This document shows positions 1-7,766 of a stretch of DNA of 62,313 nt, piece by piece (positions within the stretch are counted from its first letter, which is position 1; each line of letters begins with the position of its first letter). This stretch comes from Patescibacteria group bacterium (GTDB taxonomy: Bacteria; Patescibacteriota; Minisyncoccia; JAHIHE01). Under the pieces are notes generated by a model. That model was not told the DNA's origin, did no database searches, and saw nothing but the letters and a program-made list of their open reading frames with translations. The translations under genes were made by a program, and so were the position numbers. Location: assembly GCA_018896765.1 (NCBI GenBank), contig JAHILZ010000061.1, positions 1 through 62,313 on the forward strand. Reading direction: 5' to 3'.

Positions 1-1
1 A

Positions 2-85
2 ACGCCAATGGAAAAATTATTGGAGCATAGGAAAAGAAAAATAAATACAAAAAAACAACATCGAAATGTTGAGAAGAGAAAATAA
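2..85 (+). CDS. possible C-terminal end of an upstream gene
   Basis: An open frame enters from the window edge and stops at 83-85 after 27 codons. The tail is strongly basic (Lys/Arg/His-rich). No family can be named from so short a piece, and it overlaps the candidate small RNA on the other strand. It may be a real gene end or a chance frame. Confidence 0.2.
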   Translation, partial: TPMEKLLEHRKRKINTKKQHRNVEKRK

Positions 86-150
86 TCTTTAGCTTAATTT
101 AAAAAAACGAAGTGTTCGGAATGACCCTTGTCGGTGCCTTATTCCTCCTA
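49..150 (-). ncRNA. candidate small RNA with own promoter and terminator
   Basis: A minus-strand promoter at 156-184 should start transcription near 149. A perfect 6-bp hairpin with a CGAA loop (56-71), followed by seven T residues on the minus strand, ends it near 49. The roughly 100-nt transcript begins with AGGAGG but has no ATG/GTG start nearby. Inside it GGAAT and ATTCC can pair, and a small CGAA/TTCG hairpin with a T-run lies near 95-106. No known RNA family is recognised. It could be a leader for a gene left of the window, but the terminator argues for a discrete small RNA. Confidence 0.4.
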
Positions 151-155
151 AAACA

Positions 156-184
156 ACAATATCACATAATAAGCTGATTGTCAA
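156..184 (-). promoter_or_regulatory. sigma70-type promoter for the candidate small RNA
   Basis: On the minus strand TTGACA (179-184) and TATTGT (156-161) are separated by 17 bases. It points away from groEL, so it is not the groEL promoter. Confidence 0.5.
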
Positions 185-215
185 GTATTATTCATCCATA
201 AAAACATACATAAAC

Positions 216-241
216 AAAAAGACGAGGAAAATTTCCCCGCC
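216..241 (-). terminator. rho-independent terminator of groES-groEL
   Basis: An 8-bp GC-rich stem with a 5-nt loop (221-241) is followed on the minus strand by five T residues. It lies 48 bp beyond the groEL stop codon, the expected operon end. Confidence 0.75.
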
Positions 242-288
242 TTTCTTCCAAAACTTTTAACTTTACACTTTTAACTTTCAGCTTCGCC

Positions 289-1947
289 TTACATCCCCAT
301 TCCCATTCCACCCATGCCGCCCATCGGAGGCATTGCTTCTTTTTTCTCTGGAATGTCGGTTACTACCGCTTCGGTGGTCAAAAACATCGCCGCCATTGAC
401 GCGGCATTCTCAAGAGCCGATCTCGTCACTTTTACCGGATCAATAATGCCTGCCGAGATCATATCATTTTCAATTTTATTGGTATTGGCGTTATAGCCGA
501 TATTTTGCAATTTGCTTTTTTTGATCTCATCGACAATTACCGCGCCTTCGGATTTGCCGCCATTGGCCACAATCTGGCGCAATGGCTCTTCCAGCGCTCT
601 GATTAAAATTCTATAGCCGGCGGAAAATTCCTCGCCATAATCTTTGGTTTTAGCGTCATTGAATTTTTTCTCAATCGCGCGGCCGGCTTTTACCAAAGCT
701 GTTCCGCCGCCGGAAACAATTCCTTCCGCCACAGCCGCTTTTGTCGCCGCCAAAGCATCTTCAACTTTGTGTTTCTTGTAAGTAAGCTCCGCTTCGGTCG
801 CCGCTCCTACTTTAATCACCGCCACGCCGCCGGTAAGTTTCGCGAGGCGCTCTTGCAGTTTTTCTTTGTCAAAGCTGGAAGTTGTTTGGGTAATTTCAAT
901 TTTGATTTGAGAAATTCTTTTTTCGATTTCTCCCTTGCCGCCTTTGCCTCCGACAATAATCGTGCCGTCTTTGGTCGCAATCACTTTTGTCGCTTTTCCA
1001 AGATCATCAAGTTCGGTTTTGTCCAATTTAAGACCCAGCTCTTCGGTAATCACCGTACCGCGAGTCAACACCGCGATATCGGCCAGCATTTCTTTTCGCC
1101 GATCGCCAAACCCGGGAGCTTTTATCGCCAAAGTATTAAATGTTCCTCTTAATTTATTTACCACTAAAGTTGCCAGCGCTTCGCCCTCTACTTCATCCGC
1201 GATAATCACCAGCTCCTTTTTTCCTGACTGGGCGACTTTTTCCAGAAGCGGCAAAATATCGCTAATGGCGGAAATTTTCTTATCGGTAATTAAAATTAGA
1301 GGATCTTTATACTCGGCTTCCATTTTCTCGGCATTGGTAATCATATAAGGAGAAATGTAGCCCTTGTCGAACTGCATTCCTTCCACCACTTTTGTCTCAA
1401 TGCCGAATGTCTGGGATTCCTCGACCGTAATCGGAGCTTCATGTCCGACTTCTTTGATCACTTTGGCGATTTTCTTGCCCACCTCGGCGTCTTCCGCCGA
1501 AATCGTCGCCACTTGTTCCATTTCCGCTTCAGTGGAAATTTTCTTTTTCATTTTTCCCAGTTCTTCCACCGCCGCTTGCGTTGCCGCTTCAATCCCGTGC
1601 CTGAGTCCGACCGGATTTACTCCCATTGATACGAATTTCATCCCCTCGCCGATAATCGCTTGCGCCAAAAGAGTCGCGGTAGTCGTGCCATCGCCGGCCA
1701 CGTCATTGGTCTTGGAAGCAACTTCTTTTACCAATTGCGCGCCGATATTCTCGAACTTATCTTCAAGATCGATTTCTTTGGCAATAGAAACTCCGTCATT
1801 GGTAATAGTCGGGGTTCCGTAGCTTTTATCAAGCACCACATTGCGGCCTTTGGGCCCCAAAGTCACTTTGACGGCATCGGCCAATTTATCAATGCCGGCT
1901 TTTATTTTGCTTCTGGCTTCATCGCCGAATTTAATTTGTTTTGACAT
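289..1947 (-). CDS. groEL: chaperonin GroEL (Hsp60)
   Basis: This is the 60-kDa ATP-dependent chaperonin subunit that folds cytosolic proteins in a double heptameric ring capped by GroES. The 552-residue product is full length. The N-terminus is typical (KQIKFGDEAR, then LGPKGRNV), the ATP-binding GDGTTT motif is near residue 85, and the Gly-Met-rich tail GGMGGMGMGM is present. It lies 104 bp downstream of groES, with a palindromic repeat in the gap, and has its own terminator. No CIRCE operator was seen upstream of the operon, so HrcA control is not supported. No frameshift or missing motif was noticed. Confidence 0.98.
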   Translation of the reverse strand: MSKQIKFGDEARSKIKAGIDKLADAVKVTLGPKGRNVVLDKSYGTPTITNDGVSIAKEIDLEDKFENIGAQLVKEVASKTNDVAGDGTTTATLLAQAIIGEGMKFVSMGVNPVGLRHGIEAATQAAVEELGKMKKKISTEAEMEQVATISAEDAEVGKKIAKVIKEVGHEAPITVEESQTFGIETKVVEGMQFDKGYISPYMITNAEKMEAEYKDPLILITDKKISAISDILPLLEKVAQSGKKELVIIADEVEGEALATLVVNKLRGTFNTLAIKAPGFGDRRKEMLADIAVLTRGTVITEELGLKLDKTELDDLGKATKVIATKDGTIIVGGKGGKGEIEKRISQIKIEITQTTSSFDKEKLQERLAKLTGGVAVIKVGAATEAELTYKKHKVEDALAATKAAVAEGIVSGGGTALVKAGRAIEKKFNDAKTKDYGEEFSAGYRILIRALEEPLRQIVANGGKSEGAVIVDEIKKSKLQNIGYNANTNKIENDMISAGIIDPVKVTRSALENAASMAAMFLTTEAVVTDIPEKKEAMPPMGGMGGMGMGM

Positions 1948-1960
1948 GTATTTTATTCTC

Positions 1961-2046
1961 TAATCAATCCCGAATTTTATCGCTAATATTCACAAAATAA
2001 TTTTAGAGATAATTCGAGATAGAATTAGCGATTGATTAGTGATTAG
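1961..2046. repeat. AATCAATC palindromic intergenic repeat, copy 1
   Basis: The ends TAATCAATCCCGAATTTTAT and ...TAGCGATTGATTAGTGATTA form a long imperfect inverted repeat in the groES-groEL gap. Related copies lie at 7718-7766 and 32484-32578, so this is a dispersed family. Its role is unknown; it could fold in the groES-groEL mRNA. Confidence 0.6.
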
Positions 2047-2051
2047 TTATA

Positions 2052-2342
2052 TTATTTCAATATTGCAAGCAGATCTTCTTCCTTGACAACTAAATATTCT
2101 TTTGCGCCAATTTTTACTTCAGTCGGCGAATAGCGGGAAAAAAGCACTTTGTCCCCCGCTCGGACTTCCATTTTCGCGCGAGTTCCGTCTTTTAGCAGGC
2201 GCCCCGCGCCCACGGCGACAACTTTGCCTTGTTCGGGCTTTTCTTTTTCCACGGTGCCGGGCAAAATAATTCCCGATTTTGTGGTTTCTTCCGGAGAAAT
2301 TTGTTCCAAAACCACTCTGTCCCCCAATGGTTTGATATTCAT
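2052..2342 (-). CDS. groES: co-chaperonin GroES (Hsp10)
   Basis: This is the 10-kDa co-chaperonin that forms the heptameric lid of the GroEL chamber. At 96 residues it has normal length. It shows the N-terminal PLGDRVVLE strand, a mobile loop (EETTKSGIILPGT) that contacts GroEL, and the GDKVLFSRYS region near the C-terminus. It is the first gene of the groES-groEL unit. The promoter at 2601-2628 gives an unusually long leader of about 250 nt that contains an AT-rich repeat. Confidence 0.97.
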   Translation of the reverse strand: MNIKPLGDRVVLEQISPEETTKSGIILPGTVEKEKPEQGKVVAVGAGRLLKDGTRAKMEVRAGDKVLFSRYSPTEVKIGAKEYLVVKEEDLLAILK

Positions 2343-2404
2343 AGTAATACGCTAACAAATAATATTTATCGCAATTAAAAATAAATTGTAATATTAATTA
2401 TTTG

Positions 2405-2572
2405 TTAAAATAAATTTTTTCTAATTTTAAATTTAGAATTTTAAATTTTGAATCAATTTTTAAATTTTAAATTTTAAAACATTTTGCTATTTCTCTATTT
2501 CAAAATTTGAACATTCAAAATTCATTCGAAATCCATAATTCAAAATTAGAAATTAATTAATTAACGATTTAA
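2405..2572. repeat. AT-rich dispersed repeat in the groES leader
   Basis: Runs built from AAATTTTGAAT, TTCAAAATTTGAA, ATTCGAAAT and AATTAGAAATTAA make a loose inverted repeat. The same words recur at about 16955, 18966, 31755, 35428 and 60010. The remainder of the 2343-2735 gap holds the promoter and a GC-rich stretch (2640-2710) in which no gene was recognised. Confidence 0.5.
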
Positions 2573-2600
2573 AAAAACAATGCCTCCCCCTAGATATTAT

Positions 2601-2628
2601 ATTATAATACAAACGGCTTTATAGTCAA
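2601..2628 (-). promoter_or_regulatory. promoter of groES-groEL
   Basis: On the minus strand TTGACT (2623-2628) and TATAAT (2601-2606) are 16 bases apart. It is the only strong candidate upstream of groES and resembles a housekeeping promoter rather than a heat-shock sigma site. Confidence 0.65.
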
Positions 2629-2735
2629 GAAGCAAAAGCGATAAGCCGCGCGATGGCATTTTCTCGCGCCCAGAAAACCCCCGCAATAAGGGGCGAGGTC
2701 GCGCGATTCTGCGCAAGTATGAAGTGAAGTTTTCG

Positions 2736-4163
2736 CTAATTCATTTTCGCTAACTGTTTAAAACTCTTTGGCTTGTATTTATCCCATTCTTCCTGCTTCA
2801 CATATAGCATTTTATATTCAATTTTTTTCTGTCGTTCGCTTGCATCTTCGCACCACTGCGCCAATCTTTTTATCTTTTCAATATCACCCAGATCCTCCCG
2901 TCCCTTTGTTTCCACAATATAAATAGTTTTATTGTCCGTCTTTACGAAAAAGTCGGGATAGTAACTGGAAATAGCCCCGCTTGCATTTTTATAATCAATC
3001 TTGAAATGAATTTCAAAATAATTTTTTGCGAAAGAAATCACATCGTCAGCGCCTTCTAAAAAGTCGGCAAATTCAAGTTCAAAATCACTATCGCCGACAA
3101 TTTTATTGAATACGCTTTTTTTAGGCAGTAAATATTTTTTATCAGTAACGACAAACAGCCTGGCGCAGCTTACTTTAAGATAATTTTTTATTTCCGTATC
3201 ACCGACATCTTGCACAGTCAGATTATTTATTTCCTTTTTAAATGTTTCCACAATAGTTTTTACTGCTTCCAATTCGGATAAATTTCTCAAAATATTTGCG
3301 TCATTAAGATCAACCCTTTTGCTAAATAAATCATCAGTGATAAATTCTTTTACTTTGCCAAAAAGTATGTCATAGCACCCGAAGAGACGCGGTTCTTTCA
3401 TTATTCTTTGCGCAAAAAATCCAACGACGCTTTGATAATTTGGTTCAACCGCGCTATTTAAAATTGTTGTATGGTGGATTTTATCATCAATCACTTCCTT
3501 AAAAACAATTTCTTTTTTTCTTCCTCGGAGAATTGCTTTACTAAAATCCTTTCATGTTTGAAATCGGCGATATTCAACAAATTAAGGTTCTTGTATTCTC
3601 TTTGAATCCTCGGGGTTAAAACCGGCAATTCAATATCTAAATTTTCAATATCTTTTTTTGCATTATGATTATCAATTTCAATAACGGTCGGCGTAATCGG
3701 CGAGCCGGAACGATCCATTTTTCGTTTTTCCGCTTCCGGTTGCCATTTTTATCACAAAGCGAAGCCAGTCTTCATCAAACATATTCGGCGAAACTCTGCC
3801 AAGTTTATCAAATGGAATTAAATCAAATTTATTTCTCGCTCCCTGAACATCGTAAATCCAAATAATCGTTTCTACCGCTTCTCTTTGCGCGAAATAGTAT
3901 TGGAAGGCGACACTCATCCCGTCTTTGGTAAAAATCGTGTGCGGTTCTTTAAACCACCAATTCAAAAGAGCTTTTGAAGTTTCGTTGGCACCCTCATAAT
4001 TATCCGCCCGCCACTTGGCTACTTTTTCCCGCAATTCCGGCACAAAAGGAGGCAAAAGTTTTTCATAGCCTTCCTTGCGCAAATCTTCCTCAGCAGGAAA
4101 CCACCTGATTGACGGATCAAGAATTTGAAATTTGTCTTTTGGAAAGTTTTTATGCAGTGCCAT
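2736..4163 (-). pseudogene. type III restriction enzyme Res subunit, internally deleted and frameshifted
   Basis: Three reading frames together encode the two ends of a type III restriction endonuclease. The N-terminal part starts at 4163 (MALHKNFPKDKF) and runs to the Walker A motif MATGSGKT. Within a few residues it jumps to sequence typical of the far C-terminal half (PITPTVIEID ... ELPVLTPRIQREY), so most of the helicase domain is missing. A second break near 3500, in an A-rich run, separates KKKLF from V-I-D-D-K-I-H-H and is fixed by adding one base. The last part (to 2736) carries the nuclease-like IYIVETKGRED stretch. Intact Res proteins are about 900-1000 residues; only about 480 remain here. 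The start at 4163 is preferred over an earlier ATG because the duplicated copy at 5137 conserves only that codon. Confidence 0.85.
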
Positions 4164-4341
4164 AAATATTTTGCTTAATTTAGTTATCCACACTTACTAT
4201 TGACGAGAAACAGTCTTTGATATATCATTGCTATAGAAGTATGTAATAATAACTTATAAAATGCTGTGGTATTCCTCCGAAGAATTCGGAACAAAAGCTA
4301 CAAATAAACCATTATATAAGACACTACTTCTAACAAAATCC

Positions 4342-5037
4342 TCAATCGTTTGATTGAGATTTTTGTTTTGGGTATTTTTCATCCCAAATATCTTTGAATA
4401 ATTCCTTACCCGAACCTAAAAGATTATTTTTTAATATTTGATAACATTCGTTACCCAGTTCTTTTTTCTCTAGATATCTTGCCAGCGCTCCAACAATCCA
4501 ATCAGCGATTTGAATATTAACATTCTGCTCTGAATCAATCATTTCAATCTGCACAATAGACTTGCTAGACATTTGTGGCAATAATCTTGCTTTTAATATC
4601 TCTTTAAATTCTGATCTTTTAATTCCTTTTAAGTGTCTTTTGTCGCAAAAAACCCTAAATTCTAAATCATTTATCGGCAAATACATCTCCAATGCTTCTC
4701 CTATAATATTAGTGTATAAATGACCACTTTGTAATTTATCTTTTTTGTAATAATTTTGTGGAATATTTTTTCTCAAAAGATATGCAAAATAAATACGCAC
4801 ATCCAAATCAGCAATAAATTTCAAAGTTTTTAGCCGAAGGTTATCATCAATTTTTATTTCCGAAAATTTAATTTCTGGTTGATAGCGAAGCTTGCGAGGG
4901 AATTTAGTTCTTTGCCATGACCGAAATTGTTTTTCTGTTCTCCTGGAATCTCCAATAATAAAAGAAGCAGCGACAAAATATTTCTCGTTATTATGTTTTG
5001 TAAACTGACCGCTTTCATCAAGAAATATATGAGCCAT
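4342..5037 (-). CDS. DUF3800 domain protein
   Basis: The 231-residue product begins with the family hallmark IFLDESG (residues 4-10) and ends with an IQIADWIVGAL segment, both typical of DUF3800. Members are thought to have an RNase H-like fold and often sit in defence or mobile regions; their activity is not established. The gene is bracketed by two copies of the type III res start region. The truncated upstream copy stops only 4 nt before this ATG and could act as a translational leader. It appears intact, unlike its neighbours, which suggests it is later cargo. Confidence 0.8.
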   Translation of the reverse strand: MAHIFLDESGQFTKHNNEKYFVAASFIIGDSRRTEKQFRSWQRTKFPRKLRYQPEIKFSEIKIDDNLRLKTLKFIADLDVRIYFAYLLRKNIPQNYYKKDKLQSGHLYTNIIGEALEMYLPINDLEFRVFCDKRHLKGIKRSEFKEILKARLLPQMSSKSIVQIEMIDSEQNVNIQIADWIVGALARYLEKKELGNECYQILKNNLLGSGKELFKDIWDEKYPKQKSQSND

Positions 5038-5041
5038 AAAA

Positions 5042-5137
5042 TTATTTTTTACATGAACTTGTTCCAGATCTTTTTTTTATTACACAAGGCCAAATTATTT
5101 GAAATTTATCTTTTGGAAAATTTTTGTGTAATGCCAT
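5042..5137 (-). pseudogene. truncated second copy of the type III res start
   Basis: The first 14 codons (MALHKNFPKDKFQI) and about 30 bp of upstream sequence match the res start at 4163, including the shared string AGTTATCCACAC on the plus strand. The frame then enters unrelated sequence and stops after 31 codons. With the copy at 4128-4196 it forms a direct repeat around the DUF3800 gene. Confidence 0.75.
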
Positions 5138-5215
5138 AAAATTTGCTTAATTTAGTTATCCACACTCAACCTATTGATTTTTTAATATTTATATGCTATA
5201 TTTTATTTAATCACG

Positions 5216-5280
5216 CTCAGTGGATTAATCCATTGAGATACACATAAGTCCGAGGATTATATCCTTGGATTTATTTTTTT
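5216..5280. terminator. two tandem hairpins downstream of the NYN gene
   Basis: CTCAGTGGATTAATCCATTG... (5216-5237) and TCCGAGGATTATATCCTTGG... (5249-5269) are strong inverted repeats placed back to back. The second is followed by a T-run on the plus strand. For the minus-strand gene ending at 5271 they come just after the stop and may act as a terminator or mRNA-stabilising structure. Confidence 0.45.
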
Positions 5281-5840
5281 ATGGAATTTTCTAAATTATC
5301 AACGGAACAAGCGTAAAAAAGACTATTTCCTATACTATTATATTCTTTTCCTTTGTGCCCCTCGGCAAAAACTAAAATAACTTTTTTGCCTTTTTTAATT
5401 AAGTCTTCGGTCAAAGCAAAATAATCACCATCACCGCTAAACAGTAATAAAGTGTCATAACTATCAATCATATTTAACGCATCTCGTGTTATTTCTACGT
5501 CAAAGTCACATTTCCTTCTGTAAGCTGGTTTTTTAAGACTATCTTGGAGGTTACCTATGTCAATATTAAGATTTTTTAAATCACCGTCTAACCCCTCAAT
5601 TAATTCAAAAATTTCTTTTAATTCCTCTTCGCTAATATTTTCCTCTTCCAGATTCTGCAACTTTTTTATTTTTCTAGTTAAAACATATAATTTATTAGAA
5701 AGTTCAGAATTGGTATTTTTAACATTATCCAGAACATCAAATAATTTTTTTACAACTTCCTTAAAATGATTTTGTTGATTTAATAATACTGGTGTCCACT
5801 TTACTTCTTTTGAGATTACGCTAAAACCTACTTTTTCCAT
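5271..5840 (-). pseudogene. NYN/LabA-like nuclease lacking its N-terminal half
   Basis: The last 80 residues match the second half of an NYN (PIN-like) RNase domain: CDFDVEITRDAL, YDTLLLFSGDGDYFALTE, then GKKVILVFAEGHKGKEYN. The family's N-terminal catalytic strand (FIDGxN-type) is absent. The frame begins at GFSVISKEVKW, which normally lies mid-domain. Between that point and the conserved second half is about 100 residues of heptad-rich, probably coiled-coil sequence (LSNKLYVLTRKIKKLQNLEE...). The start overlaps the end of a mod-derived micro-ORF. It is most likely a truncated, inactive remnant, though a reading frame this long could still be expressed. Confidence 0.6.
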
Positions 5841-5980
5841 TTCGATTCTAAAATTCTCTGATTTTCTTTGTCCATATTAAAAAGCAAAAAACGGTATTTT
5901 TCCGGCAAAGGCTTGCCAGATTCCAAATACTTGATTATATCTCGTTTTTCGTTGTCGGTGAGTTTTAATTTATTATTCAT
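5828..5980 (-). pseudogene. N-terminal fragment resembling a type III DNA methyltransferase (Mod)
   Basis: A 50-codon frame begins with KLTDNEKRDIIKYLESGKPL and continues PEKYRFLLF. I recall this segment from the N-termini of CPR DNA methylases of type III systems. After about 35 codons it runs into DKENQRILESKW, which joins the NYN remnant out of frame. Together with the broken res gene it suggests that a type III mod-res pair once lay here. Confidence 0.5.
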
Positions 5981-6074
5981 AATTTTATTTTTAAACCAAA
6001 TCAAACTTTTTTTATTTTCCCTTGCAAATCATCCAAATTGCCAACAAAAGATAATTTTAAAAATTCATTCGTCG

Positions 6075-6386
6075 CTATTTCAATTTATAATAAGTGGCCT
6101 TGCCTTTGCCGGTTTTAACGAGAAGCTTTAGATCAATCAGCTTTCTAAAATCCAGATTTCTTGTCGCTTTAGCCCGCTTGATTAGCTGTGAATACTCTCT
6201 GTCCGTGATAAATCCCTTTTCCTTGATATAATCTATTATTTTTTGATGATGCTCTTTTAAAATAGTGTCCGGAGTGATAGCTTCTTTTTCCAATTCTTTT
6301 TTCAATCTGAGCAGTTCGTCAATAATGCCATCGGTGAAATATTCCAGCCAAGAGGTAAAACCGATCTTGTTTTTATTTAATTCCAA
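6075..6386 (-). pseudogene. C-terminal winged-helix part of a Fic family protein
   Basis: The 103 residues match the C-terminal portion of Fic/DOC proteins: WLEYFTDGIIDEL, then a helix-turn-helix (IIDYIKEKGFITDREYSQLI) and a GKGKATYYKL end. The catalytic Fic core (HPFxxGNGR) is missing, and the next gene begins only 36 bp upstream, so the gene is decapitated. A different frame just downstream (about 6001-6068) encodes another orphan tail ending GNLDDLQGKIKKV, which I could not assign. Confidence 0.65.
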
Positions 6387-6421
6387 AGTTAATCATACCA
6401 AATTTTCCGCTTTTATTCAAC

Positions 6422-7522
6422 TTAAAAATTAACAAATTTCGCCATTTTTTCTTCCCACTTCCCGATAACTTCCGTCTCAATCAAAACCGGATGAAAAACC
6501 AAATTATTATCGTCATACCTAATGCGCGCATCGGGACTTTTTGTCAAAGGATTTTTCTCGATAAAAAATATTTGAAACTTCTTGATATATTTTTCAAAAT
6601 AATCTCCAACTAAACCGCAAAGCAAAAATTCAAAAAAATGCTTGATTTTGAGCGGCAATCCTTTCAGGGAAATCGCGCGCAAGTTTTTTTCCAAGCTTCC
6701 GGAAACGGAATAAGTATAATCTTTTATCCATGCATTTTCCTTAAAAAATTTCTTGTAAATATCAAGATCGCCCGCCAGCGGCAAAAGATTCAAATATTCT
6801 TCCGCCTTATAAAGATTGCCAAAATTTACGCCCAATGATCTATCGGTAATGTAATGATTGAGGCATAAGCGATTTTGGGTCTTGCCGGTATGCCGATACG
6901 CGCCGAACACAAGCGTAAAAAAAGTCAAAATCGCGCGCGTTGTCCAAATTCTTCCGTGTTTCGCGACAATTAATAAATCAATATCCGACTCTTTGTAAGG
7001 ATTTCCCAGCCCCATTGATCCGCTTAGCATTATCAGGCGGACAAAAGGAAGATAAGAAATAAAACGCAATATCCATTTTGTTTTCTTGAATTTTTGATCC
7101 ATCAGTTTTTTCTTCTGGATCCTTTGCTTGATTATTTCCTCGCGGCCGGCTAAAAAATAAAAACCGTTTTTTTGGCCGATAAATTGCTGTAAATACTGAC
7201 TATTGTCTAATACCTTTAATACTTCATAAAAAGACGGCTTGGCTTGATTAATTTCTTTTTCAATATTAGATATTGGATATTGGATATTTTCTTCCGTTTT
7301 TTGATTTTGGTCTGTATTTTTGGTCTTTGGTTTTTCCTGCCTGCCGATAGGCATGGAATTTTTGACTTCGAAATTTATTAAGTAATAATAAATTTCGGTT
7401 GCCGTCAGCGGATAATTGAAATAATCGTAATATGCGATTGTGGCGAAAATAGATCGCTCAATGCTCGATATTGGATATTTGATATTTGATATTGAAAAAT
7501 TTTGCTGATTTTGGTTTGACAT
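6422..7522 (-). CDS. nucleotidyltransferase-fold protein with N-terminal winged helix
   Basis: The 366-residue product has a polymerase-beta-type nucleotidyltransferase motif, GSMGLGNPYKESDIDLLIV, near residues 165-185. It follows a helical N-terminal region (ERSIFATIAYYDYFNYPLTA) that resembles a winged helix. Proteins of this layout are common in CPR genomes; their substrate is unknown. Residues about 55-90 look like translated intergenic repeat DNA (SMPIGRQEKPKT, then PISNIEK), suggesting that a repeat inserted in frame. The similar SISNIKYPISSIE at the start has the same origin, so the true start could be later. Confidence 0.7.
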   Translation of the reverse strand: MSNQNQQNFSISNIKYPISSIERSIFATIAYYDYFNYPLTATEIYYYLINFEVKNSMPIGRQEKPKTKNTDQNQKTEENIQYPISNIEKEINQAKPSFYEVLKVLDNSQYLQQFIGQKNGFYFLAGREEIIKQRIQKKKLMDQKFKKTKWILRFISYLPFVRLIMLSGSMGLGNPYKESDIDLLIVAKHGRIWTTRAILTFFTLVFGAYRHTGKTQNRLCLNHYITDRSLGVNFGNLYKAEEYLNLLPLAGDLDIYKKFFKENAWIKDYTYSVSGSLEKNLRAISLKGLPLKIKHFFEFLLCGLVGDYFEKYIKKFQIFFIEKNPLTKSPDARIRYDDNNLVFHPVLIETEVIGKWEEKMAKFVNF

Positions 7523-7577
7523 TTTGTAAAATTTAGTATATATTTATGTATCGCATTGCCCAAATTCGCGCATCCCC

Positions 7578-7615
7578 CGACTGAATTTTCTTGCTATAGC
7601 AAGAAAATTCAGTCG
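7578..7615. repeat. perfect 38-bp palindrome
   Basis: CGACTGAATTTTCTTGCTA is followed directly by its exact reverse complement. A short T-rich stretch follows on the plus strand. It lies between the 3' end of uvrA and the start of the nucleotidyltransferase gene and could end read-through or be a transposed palindrome. Confidence 0.6.
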
Positions 7616-7717
7616 TTTTATTTTTACTTGGATAATTGGTATTACCAAAGTGTTTTAAAGAAAAACCAAAATCCCCATTGCCAGGAAATTCAACCTCTGA
7701 GTTTTCCGCGCAAGTTC

Positions 7718-7766
7718 GTGATTCGTGAAAATTCGAGATAAAATTCGCGATTGATTAGTGATTTTT
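7718..7766. repeat. AATCAATC repeat, partial copy 2
   Basis: GTGAAAATTCGAGATAAAAT then CGCGATTGATTAGTGA matches one arm of the repeat at 1961-2046. It runs into the uvrA stop codon, so the repeat supplies the last bases of the gene. Confidence 0.5.

Noticed and set aside
314..1944. Open frames on the plus strand across groEL
   Set aside because: They are antisense shadows of a conserved gene; their translations show no family motifs.
2343..2735. CIRCE heat-shock operator before groES
   Set aside because: No TTAGCACTC-N9-GAGTGCTAA or close variant was found on either strand.
3491..3718. Programmed frameshift in res instead of decay
   Set aside because: Most of the helicase domain is missing as well, so the frameshift is better explained by gene decay or a read error.
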